Positions 25,833 through 34,654 of a stretch of DNA of 64,000 nucleotides are shown here, one piece after another. The notes under the pieces were generated by a model. The model was not told where the DNA came from and searched no databases. It saw only the letters and a program-made list of their open reading frames with translations. The first letter of the stretch is position 1. The number at the start of each line of letters is the position of its first letter. Origin of the DNA: Streptomyces sp. NBC_01451 (lineage in GTDB: Bacteria; Actinomycetota; Actinomycetes; Streptomycetales; Streptomycetaceae); assembly GCF_036227485.1 (NCBI RefSeq), contig NZ_CP109479.1, positions 3,720,001-3,784,000 on the forward strand. Reading direction: 5' to 3'. The position numbers and the translations under genes were made by a program.

Positions 25833-26573
25833 TCAGCGGCCCGTCGGCTGCCGTCGTACCGTCTCCGTCCGGTTCCTGCGCGTCAGCCACAGCGTGCCCG
25901 CCGCTCCCACGAGGAGCACCGTGCCGCCGAGCGTGCCCAGCGCGACGAAGGAGTCCTCGGGGCCGGTCTGCGGGAGGTCGGCACCGGTGTCGCCGCTGCC
26001 GCCGGTGCTGCTCGTGCCGCCGGTGGTACCGCCGCCCGAGGCGCCCGTGACGTCGAGCGTCAGGGACGGCTCGGGGCTGTTGGTGGGCGTGCACGTGGTC
26101 GTCGTACCGGCGGCCTTGATCGTCAGGACGCCGGCCGTGAAGGTGACCTTGCCGTTCTTCGACGGCTTGTACGTGCCGCTCAGGTCGTTGATCTTGATGG
26201 GGGTGTTGGCCGGGAGCGCCGCCTGGTTCGCGGGCCCGCTGACGTTGAGGGTTCCACTGTCCGCGCCGCCGAGCTTGATCGTGGCGCTCGGGCTCATCGC
26301 GCCCTTGCCCAGCTCGACCGGGCTGGACGAGACGCCCTTCTGCCAGGACATCGTGACCGTGTAGGAACCGCCGCTCCCGACCGCCTTGATGTCGATGGAC
26401 GAGAGGGCGCTCTTGACGCCGATCGGCGTGTCGCACCGGTAGTTGACATCCACGACCTCGGCCCGGGCAGTGGGGGCGGCCAGCAGCACCGCCGATCCGG
26501 CCAGGGCCGCGGCGGACGCGAGCGCGGCGCCTCGTTTCGGGTGCGTTCGGCGGCATGTCCGGTGGTACGACAT
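25833..26573 (-). CDS. Sortase-anchored surface protein (LPxTG), single beta-sandwich domain
   Basis: 246 aa, first gene of the operon. A signal peptide ends near ARAE. One domain (~40-175) carries C47 and C161, 114 residues apart, and ends GTTTTCTPT like the second domain of the LAxTG protein downstream. A Gly/Ser/Thr linker leads to LPQTG (200-204), a hydrophobic helix and a basic tail. The motif is the classical LPxTG, whereas the sister protein has LANTG, so two sortase classes may act on one operon. A GGGGGA ribosome binding site precedes the ATG. Function: wall-attached adhesin or matrix component, inferred. Confidence 0.88.
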   Translation of the reverse strand: MSYHRTCRRTHPKRGAALASAAALAGSAVLLAAPTARAEVVDVNYRCDTPIGVKSALSSIDIKAVGSGGSYTVTMSWQKGVSSSPVELGKGAMSPSATIKLGGADSGTLNVSGPANQAALPANTPIKINDLSGTYKPSKNGKVTFTAGVLTIKAAGTTTTCTPTNSPEPSLTLDVTGASGGGTTGGTSSTGGSGDTGADLPQTGPEDSFVALGTLGGTVLLVGAAGTLWLTRRNRTETVRRQPTGR

Positions 26574-26755
26574 CGTCGTCCCCCATTCCTGGCGGTCGTT
26601 CCTGGCGGCCCTGGCTGCGTTTCTGACGGCACATCAGATCGCGGATCGGCCGTCAAGGTACGCCGGGGGACCAACACTTGGAAGACACAGCACACACCGG
26701 ATCGCCGGGACTTCGGCCCGATTCGAGTGGTGCCCACGCGCCGGAACGGCGGGAA

Positions 26756-27253
26756 CTACGCCGGAGCGCCGAGCTCCGCCCACACCTTCTTGCCCGCGAC
26801 GCCGGGGGTCCGTACGACCCCCCAGTCCAGGCACAGCCGCTGCACGATGAACATTCCGTGGCCGCCGGGGCGTCCGGCCCGGTGCGGGGTGCGCGGAGCA
26901 GGCTGGCCCGTGCCGCCGTCGGAGACCTCGACACGGATCACCTTGTTGTCGCAGGTGATCCACATCTCGTCCGGGCCCTCGGCGTGCAGACAGGCGTTGG
27001 TGACGAGCTCCGAGACGACGAGCAGTACGTCCTCGGCGGCGGCCCGCCGGTCCGCGCTCTCGGCGGGCAGCCAGCCCCACGCGTACAGCGCCTGGCGGGC
27101 GAAGTCGCGGGCGAGCGGAACGACACCGCTCTCGCCGGCGAGACGCAGACTGCGGGTCTGACGCCCCCTGGAAGCGCCGCCGGACTCGGAGGGCTCCGGG
27201 GAGCCCGCCGAGGACTCCGGGGAGCCCGGCGAGTCGGGCCGGGTGGTGCTCAT
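26756..27253 (-). CDS. prsI: Anti-sigma factor, RsbW-like ATP-binding protein
   Basis: 165 aa. After a 35-residue Ser/Gly/Pro-rich N-terminus, a HATPase_c kinase fold is seen: VVSELVTNACLHA (N box), VSDGGTG (G1) and GGHGMFIVQRLC (G2). RsbW-type proteins bind a sigma factor or phosphorylate an STAS antagonist. The antagonist gene lies just upstream and a SigB/F/G-type sigma gene is divergent, the arrangement I recall for the PrsI-ArsI-SigI module of S. coelicolor. The symbol is assigned by this synteny from memory. There are 182 bp between it and the STAS gene, so it may also have its own promoter. Confidence 0.78.
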   Translation of the reverse strand: MSTTRPDSPGSPESSAGSPEPSESGGASRGRQTRSLRLAGESGVVPLARDFARQALYAWGWLPAESADRRAAAEDVLLVVSELVTNACLHAEGPDEMWITCDNKVIRVEVSDGGTGQPAPRTPHRAGRPGGHGMFIVQRLCLDWGVVRTPGVAGKKVWAELGAPA

Positions 27254-27435
27254 CAGCGCTTCACCTCACCGATTCACCAGTTCACGTACACGGTCTTCAT
27301 TCACCACAGTTCCTTACGCACGTCATTGTGTGCGTATTCAGGATGTCTCCTGCCCGGCGGAACCGACAGAACACCCCCAAAAAGAGCGCGCTCAAGAACC
27401 CGCCCCGGCCGGACAAGGAGACCCGGCCGGACAGG

Positions 27436-27840
27436 CTAGGAGGATTCAAGGGCCCCAGGGGACTCCGGAGGCACGTCGGCCAGGGCGTCGGCAAGCGTCT
27501 CGTGGATGCTGAAAACGGCGTCCGCACCCGTGATCTCGAACACCCGAGCGACAACCGGCTGCATCGCGGCGAGATGCACCCCGCCACCCGCCTCCTCCGC
27601 CTTCAGGCGGGCGCCGAGCAGCACATTGAGGCCCGTGGAGTCACAGAACTCCAGCCGCGCGCAGTCGACGACAAGCCGCGCGATGCCCTTCGCGAGGCAG
27701 TCCTCAAGCGGTTCACGCAACAGGTCGGCGGTGTGGTGATCCAACTCACCCGCGGGCGTCACGACGGCGCTGGAGCCCTCGTGCCGCACCTCCACCAGAA
27801 GCCGGCCATTCTGTGCGCTGCCGACCGTCTCGCGGTCCAT
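27436..27840 (-). CDS. arsI: Anti-anti-sigma factor (STAS domain)
   Basis: 134 aa from the ATG with GGGAGAG upstream. The whole protein is one STAS domain, with VVTPAGELDHHTAD near the start and the phosphorylation site in LEFCDSTGLNVLLGAR; the Ser of DSTG is the expected target of the RsbW-like kinase. Unphosphorylated it should sequester the anti-sigma factor and free the sigma factor encoded divergently. The symbol follows the sigI module of S. coelicolor by position, from memory. Confidence 0.82.
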   Translation of the reverse strand: MDRETVGSAQNGRLLVEVRHEGSSAVVTPAGELDHHTADLLREPLEDCLAKGIARLVVDCARLEFCDSTGLNVLLGARLKAEEAGGGVHLAAMQPVVARVFEITGADAVFSIHETLADALADVPPESPGALESS

Positions 27841-27948
27841 GCCGTCTCTCTCCCGAGCTCGTGTCTGCCTACCGGCGCTCTCTCGCGCCCAACTGACGTC
27901 CACGAACACTACGCCTTCATCACACTCTCCGACCACCTGAACTAATGC

Positions 27949-27958
27949 CCATATATGG
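27949..27958. promoter_or_regulatory. CCATATATGG palindrome in the sigI/arsI divergent region
   Basis: A perfect 10-bp palindrome with six A/T in the centre stands out in this GC-rich interval. It lies 109 bp upstream of the STAS start and 183 bp upstream of the sigma start. It may be an operator or the core of divergent promoters. Confidence 0.45.
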
Positions 27959-28140
27959 ACATACGGGAATACAATGCACTTGCGGTGGGCTCGGGGAAGC
28001 GGGTAGGGCTAGTAGTGCGCCAGTTCCTGCAGCGAGCCGGCCCGAGACAAGCACCCGACACGGCCGGCATTGGAGGCGCCGCACACCGCACCGCACGCAC
28101 CGGCTTCGGCAGCCTCATGCCGAGAACCATGGAGGACACC

Positions 28141-29088
28141 ATGTCACCCCGGCTCGACGCATCGCATACCCAGAGGGCGACGTCGACACCCCCTCCGGAA
28201 CACACGGACTCCCACCACCGGCACACGGACTCCCCCTCCCGGCAACCGGACCGGCACCTTCCGGGTACGCGGGTTCCGGACGCCCTGGAAGGGCTTCCCG
28301 AGATCCCGCCGTTCGACGAGGTCGGGGCGGTCGACGCCCGGGCCCTGTCCAAGACCCTCTTCGCGCGACTGGAGTCCCTCGAAGAAGGCACCCACGACTA
28401 CTCGTACGTCCGCAACACCCTCGTCGAGCTCAACCTCGCGCTGGTCAAGTTCGCCGCCTCCCGCTTCCGTTCGCGCAGCGAACCCATGGAGGACATCATC
28501 CAGGTCGGCACGATCGGCCTGATCAAGGCGATCGACCGCTTCGAGCTGAGCCGCGGCGTCGAGTTCCCGACGTTCGCCATGCCGACGATCGTCGGCGAGA
28601 TCAAGCGCTTCTTCCGTGACACGTCGTGGTCCGTCCGCGTACCGCGCCGGCTCCAGGAGCTCCGGCTTGACCTGGCACGGGCCGGCGACGAACTGGCCCA
28701 GCAGCTCGACCGCGCCCCCACCGTGGCCGAGCTCGCCGAGCGCCTCGACCTCTCGAAGGACGAGGTCGTCGAGGGCATGGCGGCCTCGAACGCCTACACC
28801 GCCAGCTCACTCGACGCGCAGGCCGACGAGGACGACTCCGAGGGCGCGCTCGCGGACCGCATCGGTTACGAGGACCACGGCATCGAGGGAATCGAGTACA
28901 TCGAGTCCTTGAAACCGCTGATCGCCGGACTCCCGCCCCGGGACCGGCAGATCCTCTCCCTGCGGTTCGTCGCCAACCTGACCCAGTCGGAGATCGGCGA
29001 AGAGCTGGGCATCTCCCAGATGCACGTGTCACGACTGCTGTCACGGACGTTGCAGCGACTGCGCAAGGGCCTGACCGTCGAGGAGTGA
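28141..29088 (+). CDS. sigI: SigB/SigF/SigG-family RNA polymerase sigma factor
   Basis: 315 aa from the ATG preceded by GGAGG at 5 nt; the open frame extends upstream but lacks a ribosome binding site. After a His/Pro/Thr-rich N-terminus, regions 2 (EDIIQVGTIGLIKAIDRFE, EFPTFAMPTIVGEIKRFFRD), 3 (RLQELRLDLARAGDEL, PTVAELAERLDLS) and 4 (LPPRDRQILSLRFVANLTQSEIGEELGISQMHVSRLLSRTLQRLR) are all intact. It should direct transcription of a stress or developmental regulon and be controlled by the divergent anti-sigma and STAS proteins. The symbol rests on this gene arrangement from memory; streptomycetes have several such paralogues. Confidence 0.85.
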   Translation: MSPRLDASHTQRATSTPPPEHTDSHHRHTDSPSRQPDRHLPGTRVPDALEGLPEIPPFDEVGAVDARALSKTLFARLESLEEGTHDYSYVRNTLVELNLALVKFAASRFRSRSEPMEDIIQVGTIGLIKAIDRFELSRGVEFPTFAMPTIVGEIKRFFRDTSWSVRVPRRLQELRLDLARAGDELAQQLDRAPTVAELAERLDLSKDEVVEGMAASNAYTASSLDAQADEDDSEGALADRIGYEDHGIEGIEYIESLKPLIAGLPPRDRQILSLRFVANLTQSEIGEELGISQMHVSRLLSRTLQRLRKGLTVEE

Positions 29089-29277
29089 CGGTCGGCCAGG
29101 CCGTCGGGCTCAGGCCGTCGGGGCTTCGGGCCCGGCGTCCATCGGGAGGGGATTTCCGGTTACCTACGGAAACCTCTCCCCTCTTTTCCCAAAGGCCCTC
29201 TGCGTCACCCGGACCACCCCCAGACTGGCTGGTACGTCAGGACGGGGGACGGAGTCGGGGTACGAGGAGGCGGACGG

Positions 29278-30909
29278 ATGTCCCAGGACACCGACCACGG
29301 CGGGGTGGACGGGGTGTACGTCGGCGCGTCCGACGCACACCTCACCGAGTTGCTGCGCACCAACTCCCCCACCGCGTATCCGGCGTTGCAGGAACTCCGT
29401 ACCCGCCACCGCGCGTCCGTCCTCGCCTACGCCCGGCTGTGCACGACGAGCGACTCCACGGCGGGGCAGCTGGCGGCCCAGGCGTTCACGGCGGCGGCCC
29501 GGGACACGGCACGCGGTACCGAGCCGAGCGTCCCGTGGCGCCACCAGCTCCTGCTGCTGACCGCCGACCTGGCGGCCACCTGGGCGACGGACGAACGCGC
29601 GGCCGGCCTCGACCCGAGCCTGCTCCTCGTCCTGAACACACTCGCCCCGTTGAACGCGCGGAACACCCAGTACGCGCCGAACACACAGAACGCGCAGAGC
29701 GCGGCGGGCGGAGTCGGTCTGATCCCGCCCCCGCCCATGCTGGGCCCGTTCCAGTCCCTGCCGTCCCGCACCCAGGGCCTCATCTGGTACGGCATCGTGG
29801 AACGCGAACCCGAGGACCGGACCGCCGCTCTCCTCGGGCTGACGCGCGAGGACGTGACGCACGAGACGGATTCGGCCCTCCAGGCCCTGGCCCAGGCCTG
29901 TCTGCGGTTCCGGCTGGCCGTCTCCGACGACCCGCGCTGCCAGGACTTCCGCCGGCTGATCGAGGAGTCGGTCCGGCCCGTCAACCCACGCCACAGCACG
30001 GACCTGAACTCCCACATGGTCATCTGCCCGCACTGCTCGGTGGCCTACGAGGAACTCTCCGACCTGCGCGACAACCCGCGCACGGCGCTGGGAGAGGGCC
30101 TGCTGCCGTGGAGCGGCAGGGCGTACGCGAGGGACGCGCCGACCGTCACACGCGCCAACATCTCCCCGCAGGAAGGCAGCTGGCCCTGGACTCCGGCCCG
30201 GCCGTCCCGTCGGCGGTTCGTGCTGGCCTCGGCGGTGCTGGGCGTGACGCTGGTCCCGCTGCTGATCGTGCTGTTCTCGCGGGGCGGCAACTCGCCGGAC
30301 CCGCAGGGCGCGGCGGGCACGCTCCCGGTCACCTCGGTGCCGAGCGTCCCCGAGGCGACGCTCCCCTCGGCACCGGCTGCCGCCGACTCCCCTTCCCCGG
30401 CGCCGACTTCACGACCGCCGGCCACTCCGACCCCGTCGCCGTCGCCGACTCCCAAGCCGACGCCCACGCCCAGGCCCACGCCCGCGTTCCGGGCGCCGGG
30501 TGCCTCGTTCGCCCAGGTGGTGAACGTCGCCTCGGGACGCTGCCTCGACATCCGGGGCGGTGACCTGGAGAAGGGCACGGACGTCGTCACAGCGCCCTGC
30601 TCCGCGTCGGCCGCGACCCAACGCTGGTCGGTGGACGCCGACGCGGGGCTGCTGCGCTCGTCCGCCGACACCGACCTGTGCCTGGACAGCCGGGGTGACG
30701 TGGACAAGGGCGTGGGCATCTGGGAGTGCGCGTCGGTGAACGACAACGACAACGGCGACAACCTGCGCTTCACCGTGGACGACGACGGTGTGATCCGCCC
30801 GGCGATCGCCATCGCGACAGCACTCACCCCGGCCGACGACGGCGGCCTGACCCTCGAACCGCTGACGGGCGGGGCGGGGCAGCGGTGGCGCGCGGGCGGT
30901 AGCCGATAA
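29278..30909 (+). CDS. Sigma-like / zinc-motif / transmembrane / ricin-lectin fusion protein
   Basis: 543 aa with GAGGAGG before the ATG. Residues ~30-105 resemble ECF sigma region 2 (LRTRHRASVLAYARLCTTSDS, PWRHQLLLLTADLAATWA). Residues ~158-212 resemble region 4 (LPSRTQGLIWYGIVEREPED, then RTAALLGLTREDVTHETDSA). H246, C250 and C253 form HxxxCxxC, the zinc anti-sigma signature. A membrane helix spans ~312-334, followed by a Pro/Thr/Ser linker and a ricin-type lectin domain (~408-540; VVNVASGRCLDIRGG, TDLCLDSRG, QRWRAG). An extracellular sugar-sensing lectin would thus be joined to a cytoplasmic sigma/anti-sigma unit. Fused ECF proteins of this general type are known; this is an inference from motifs. 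It sits next to sigI, and a hairpin follows. Confidence 0.75.
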   Translation: MSQDTDHGGVDGVYVGASDAHLTELLRTNSPTAYPALQELRTRHRASVLAYARLCTTSDSTAGQLAAQAFTAAARDTARGTEPSVPWRHQLLLLTADLAATWATDERAAGLDPSLLLVLNTLAPLNARNTQYAPNTQNAQSAAGGVGLIPPPPMLGPFQSLPSRTQGLIWYGIVEREPEDRTAALLGLTREDVTHETDSALQALAQACLRFRLAVSDDPRCQDFRRLIEESVRPVNPRHSTDLNSHMVICPHCSVAYEELSDLRDNPRTALGEGLLPWSGRAYARDAPTVTRANISPQEGSWPWTPARPSRRRFVLASAVLGVTLVPLLIVLFSRGGNSPDPQGAAGTLPVTSVPSVPEATLPSAPAAADSPSPAPTSRPPATPTPSPSPTPKPTPTPRPTPAFRAPGASFAQVVNVASGRCLDIRGGDLEKGTDVVTAPCSASAATQRWSVDADAGLLRSSADTDLCLDSRGDVDKGVGIWECASVNDNDNGDNLRFTVDDDGVIRPAIAIATALTPADDGGLTLEPLTGGAGQRWRAGGSR

Positions 30910-30942
30910 GTCCGCATCCGCCAACCTCCCGCGACAAGGGCG

Positions 30943-30987
30943 CGTTTCACTCCGCCGGACCGGACAGGACCGGGAGGGAGTGAAATG
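30943..30987. terminator. Hairpin terminator
   Basis: TTTCACTCC (30945-30953) and GGAGTGAAA (30977-30985) form a stem with wobble extension on both sides and an internal CCGG pair, 35 bp past the stop of the lectin fusion gene. Confidence 0.65.
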
Positions 30988-31070
30988 CCGCCGCGGGCGC
31001 TTCGGCAACCCCGCGCGCGGCCGGTGACGACCCGAAGGTGAATCCCGTTCCCCACAAAGGGAGTTCACCG

Positions 31071-31949
31071 ATGCGCAAGCACATCGCACGGCTGTTGGCG
31101 ATCCTCGCGGCGCTGGCCGCGCTGATCGCCGCCCCCGGTCTGCCGGCGGCGTTCGCCGCTCCCGCCGTGACGGCGGCGCAGGCGCGGGCCGCCGAGGACT
31201 GGAACCCGCCCGCGAACCTTGTACAGCCCCTGAACGAGGTATGGAACCACGTCTCGTCGACCTACCCGGACCTCTACGGCTTCCGCAACTACGGCTGGGA
31301 CCAGGTCATGGCCAACCGGGGAAGCGTCAACTACTGCGTCCGCTGGGAGTCGGACGCACCCGTGAGCACCGCCCTGCGCGACCGGATCCACACCGCGCTG
31401 AAGAAGCAGTTCGGCAAGTGGATGGCGGCCATGGTCGACAACGGCAAGGGTCACAACGCCTGGCCGTACACCAGCGTGCCCGTCAACATCGTCGGCTGGG
31501 CGGTGAAGAACCGCTCGACCCTCCAGTGGACGGACAACTCCGTCGACATCTACGCCGGGAACCTCGACGGCGGCGGCGCCCCCCAGTGCGCTCCGGACTG
31601 CGGGCGCTTCTTCCACCAGGACGGCAACTACTCACGCTGCCCGGGCGGCGCGTCCCGTCACTACGACCAGTCGCTGTGGCTGACGAAGGGCTTCCAGGGC
31701 GGCGCCGGCGGCGACTGGGGCCAGCGGGTCGGCCAGGAGTACTTCACCAGCACGCTCGACCAGGAGAACATCCACATCTATCTGCACGAGGTCGGCCACA
31801 CCTTCGGGCTCGACGACTTCTACGACTGGACCCCGACCGGTCAGTGCTGCTTCGTCATGAACGCGGGCAGCGCCACGCAGATCACGGAGTTCGACAAGTG
31901 GATGTTCCGTGACTTCTGGCGCCACCTGAAGAACAGGTACGGCCTCTGA
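31071..31949 (+). CDS. Secreted zinc metalloprotease (HExxHxxGxxD type)
   Basis: 292 aa. The signal peptide (MRKHIARLLAILAALAALIA) ends near AFAAPA. The catalytic motif is LHEVGHTFGLDDF with the Glu base, two His ligands and the third ligand Asp after the Gly, as in metzincin-like and fungal-type zinc proteases. Several Cys (QCAPDCGRFF, YSRCPGG, GQCCFVMNAG) suggest disulfides; a Met near the C-terminus (CFVMNAG) may be the Met-turn. The start has AAAGGGAG upstream. It is close to and divergent in function from its neighbours and has no obvious partner. Substrate unknown. Confidence 0.82.
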   Translation: MRKHIARLLAILAALAALIAAPGLPAAFAAPAVTAAQARAAEDWNPPANLVQPLNEVWNHVSSTYPDLYGFRNYGWDQVMANRGSVNYCVRWESDAPVSTALRDRIHTALKKQFGKWMAAMVDNGKGHNAWPYTSVPVNIVGWAVKNRSTLQWTDNSVDIYAGNLDGGGAPQCAPDCGRFFHQDGNYSRCPGGASRHYDQSLWLTKGFQGGAGGDWGQRVGQEYFTSTLDQENIHIYLHEVGHTFGLDDFYDWTPTGQCCFVMNAGSATQITEFDKWMFRDFWRHLKNRYGL

Positions 31950-31967
31950 CCAGCCGGTTCCTTCAGG

Positions 31968-33224
31968 TCACCGCACCTGTACGCCCCGCCGCCACACCCC
32001 GCTGACCAGCGGAACGCCCGGCCGGTAGGCCAGGTGTACGTGGCTCGGGGCGTCCAGGAGTGTCAGGTCGGCGTACGCCCCTGGCGTGAGGCGGCCGATG
32101 TCGGTGCGGCGGAGGGCCCGCGCGCCCCCCGCCGTGGCCGACCAGACCGCCTCGTCCGGGGTCATGCCCATGTCCCGTACCGCCAGTGCGACGCAGAAGG
32201 GCACGGAGGAGGTGAAGGACGACCCCGGGTTGCAGTCCGTGGACAGCGCGACCGTGACGCCCGCGTCGAGGAGCCGGCGGGCGTCCGGCCACTGGGCCCG
32301 GGTGGAGAACTCGGCGCCGGGCAGCAGGGTCGCGACCGTGTCGCCGTTCGCGAGGGCGTCCACGTCGGCGTCGGTGAGGTGGGTGCAGTGGTCGGCGCTG
32401 GCGGCGTCCAGCTCGACGGCCAGCTGCACTCCGGGGCCGTACGAGAGCTGGTTGGCGTGGACGCGCGGATGCAGCCCCTTCGCCCTGCCCGCCGTGAGGA
32501 TCGCGCGCGCCTGGTCGCCGTCGAAGGCGCCCTTCTCGCAGAAGACGTCGACCCAACGGGCGTACGGGGCACAGGCGTCGAGCATCTCGCCGGTGACCAG
32601 GGCGACATAGGCGGCCGGGTCGTCGGCGTAGTCCGGGGACACGATGTGGGCGCCGAGGTAGGTGACCTCGTCGGTGTGGGCGGCGGCGATGCGCAGGGCG
32701 CGGGCCTCGTCCTCGACGGTCAGGCCGTACCCCGACTTGGTCTCGAAAGTCGTCGTGCCCTGGTGGAGGGCCTCGCGGAGGTAACGGGTGAGGTTGGCCT
32801 CCAGTTCCGCGTCCGTGGCGGCGCGGGTGGCGGCGACCGTGGTGCGGATACCCCCTGCCGTGTAGCCGCGCCCGGACATGCGGGCGTTGAACTCCTGGGT
32901 CCGGTCGCCCGCGAAGACGAGGTGGGAGTGGGAGTCGACGAAGCCCGGGAGGACGGCCCGGCCACCTGCGTCGACCCGATTGTCAGTGGCTGGTGCTTTG
33001 CTGGATTCACCGGTCCAGACGACGCGGTCGCCCTCTATGACGACGGCCGCGTCCAGGACCAGCCCAAGAGGTGATCCGTCGCCGAGAGAGGGGTCGTTGG
33101 TGACCAGGCTGCCGATGTTCGTGATGACGGTCGTCGTGCCGGTGGTGGTGTCGGTCGTGCTGCCGATAGCGCTGTTCGTCCGGTTCGGGCTGCCCGGACT
33201 GCTCGGCGTACTGGTGCTGTTCAT
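31968..33224 (-). CDS. hutI: Imidazolonepropionase (HutI)
   Basis: 418 aa amidohydrolase that opens the imidazolone ring to give N-formimino-L-glutamate. Metal and substrate motifs are [15 protein letters not shown] (HxH), [35 protein letters not shown] and [11 protein letters not shown]. The N-terminus has a Thr/Ser/Pro-rich extension of ~30 residues with a run of TTT codons, absent from most homologues. The ATG has GAGGA 5 nt upstream. It is downstream of hutF, the M20 amidohydrolase and hutU on the same strand. The histidase gene is not in this group. Confidence 0.95.
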   Translation of the reverse strand: MNSTSTPSSPGSPNRTNSAIGSTTDTTTGTTTVITNIGSLVTNDPSLGDGSPLGLVLDAAVVIEGDRVVWTGESSKAPATDNRVDAGGRAVLPGFVDSHSHLVFAGDRTQEFNARMSGRGYTAGGIRTTVAATRAATDAELEANLTRYLREALHQGTTTFETKSGYGLTVEDEARALRIAAAHTDEVTYLGAHIVSPDYADDPAAYVALVTGEMLDACAPYARWVDVFCEKGAFDGDQARAILTAGRAKGLHPRVHANQLSYGPGVQLAVELDAASADHCTHLTDADVDALANGDTVATLLPGAEFSTRAQWPDARRLLDAGVTVALSTDCNPGSSFTSSVPFCVALAVRDMGMTPDEAVWSATAGGARALRRTDIGRLTPGAYADLTLLDAPSHVHLAYRPGVPLVSGVWRRGVQVR

Positions 33225-33292
33225 GGCGTCCTCGTGGGTGGCGGGCCGGGCGGGGGGACGTACCGGTGTGCGTACGGGCGTGCGTACGGGGG

Positions 33293-34654
33293 TCAGCCGC
33301 GCAGGGCTTCGACAGCGGCCGCAAGCGCCTGCGGCACCTCGGGGACGAGGGTGTGCGCCCCGTCGCGCACGACGTGCCGGCCGGCCACGACCGTATGACG
33401 CACATCCGCTGCCGACGCTGCGAATACCGCGGTCTCCGCTCCCAGCCGAGGCAACGGCCCCGCGGTTCTGACCGAGTCGAGCGCGATCGTCGTGAAGTCG
33501 GCGAGCGCACCCGCCTCCAGGATGCCCGCGTCGTCCCAGCCCAGGGCCGCGTGGCCGTCGGCGGAGGCTGCCCGGAGCAGTGCCGCCGCCGTCCAGTGAC
33601 CCCGGGTGCGGGTGCGCAGGCGCTCGTTCAGCTCCATGACGCGTGCCTCTTCGAGCAGGTCGATGACGGCGTGGCTGTCGGAGCCGAGGCTGAGCGGTGA
33701 GCCCGCCCGCTGGAGGGCGACGGCGGGACCGATGCCGTCGGCGAGGTCGCGCTCGGTGGTGGGGCACATACAGGTACCGGTGCCGCTGCCGCCGAGGAGC
33801 GCGATGTCCTCGGCGGTGAGGTGGGTGCTGTGGACGCCGGTGGTGCGGGGGCCGAGGACCCCGTGGTCGGCGAGGAGCTGAGCGGGCGTGCATCCATGGG
33901 CGGCGAGGCAGGCGTCGTTCTCGGCCGTCTGCTCGGACAGATGGACATGAAGGGGGGCCCGTCGTTCCTCGGCCCAGCGGGACACGGTCGCCAACTGACC
34001 GGCGGGCACGGCCCGTACGGAGTGGATGGCGGCGCCGATCCGCGCGTGATCCCGTTCCTTGAGAAGTGAACAGCGTTCCGCCCAGGCATCGGCCGTGCCG
34101 TCGGAGAAGCGCAGCTGGTGGCTGTTCGGGGGCTGTCCCCGGTGCTTGTTCAGGATGCCGGCGGAGAGGTAGGCGGTGTCGAGGAGGGTGATGCGGATCC
34201 CGGCGTCGGCGGCGGCCTCGACGAGGGCCTCGCCCATCGCGTTCGGGTCGGCGTAGGGGGTGCCGCCGGGGGCGTGGTGGACGTAGTGGAACTCCCCCAC
34301 GGCGGTGATGCCGGCGAGGGCCATCTCGGCGTACACGGCACGGGCGAGGGCGTGGTAGCTGTCCGGGGTGAGCCTGTCGGCGACGGAGTACATGACCTCG
34401 CGCCAGGTCCAGAAGGTGCCGGAGCCCACCTGGACGGTGCCGCGCAGGGCACGGTGGAAGACGTGGCTGTGGGCGTTGGCGAGGCCGGGAAGGGTGAGTC
34501 CGCGCAGGATCTCGGCGCCGGGCGGCGGGGCGTCGACTCCGGTGCGGACGGCGGAGATCCGGCCGTCCCGCACATCGAGGGCGACGCCCGGCTCGACGTT
34601 GGTGTCGAGCCAGGCGTGCTCCAGCCAGTACGTCCGTGCTTGGGGGTGGGTCAC
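33293..34654 (-). CDS. hutF: Formimidoylglutamate deiminase (HutF)
   Basis: 453 aa amidohydrolase converting N-formimino-L-glutamate to N-formyl-L-glutamate plus ammonia. Signatures are [18 protein letters not shown] (HxH), [32 protein letters not shown] and [10 protein letters not shown]. The GTG start overlaps the preceding stop by 4 bp (GTGA), coupling it to the M20 amidohydrolase. Its presence shows that this strain uses the five-step route through N-formylglutamate, which then needs a deformylase. hutI lies 68 bp downstream. Confidence 0.93.
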   Translation of the reverse strand: MTHPQARTYWLEHAWLDTNVEPGVALDVRDGRISAVRTGVDAPPPGAEILRGLTLPGLANAHSHVFHRALRGTVQVGSGTFWTWREVMYSVADRLTPDSYHALARAVYAEMALAGITAVGEFHYVHHAPGGTPYADPNAMGEALVEAAADAGIRITLLDTAYLSAGILNKHRGQPPNSHQLRFSDGTADAWAERCSLLKERDHARIGAAIHSVRAVPAGQLATVSRWAEERRAPLHVHLSEQTAENDACLAAHGCTPAQLLADHGVLGPRTTGVHSTHLTAEDIALLGGSGTGTCMCPTTERDLADGIGPAVALQRAGSPLSLGSDSHAVIDLLEEARVMELNERLRTRTRGHWTAAALLRAASADGHAALGWDDAGILEAGALADFTTIALDSVRTAGPLPRLGAETAVFAASAADVRHTVVAGRHVVRDGAHTLVPEVPQALAAAVEALRG

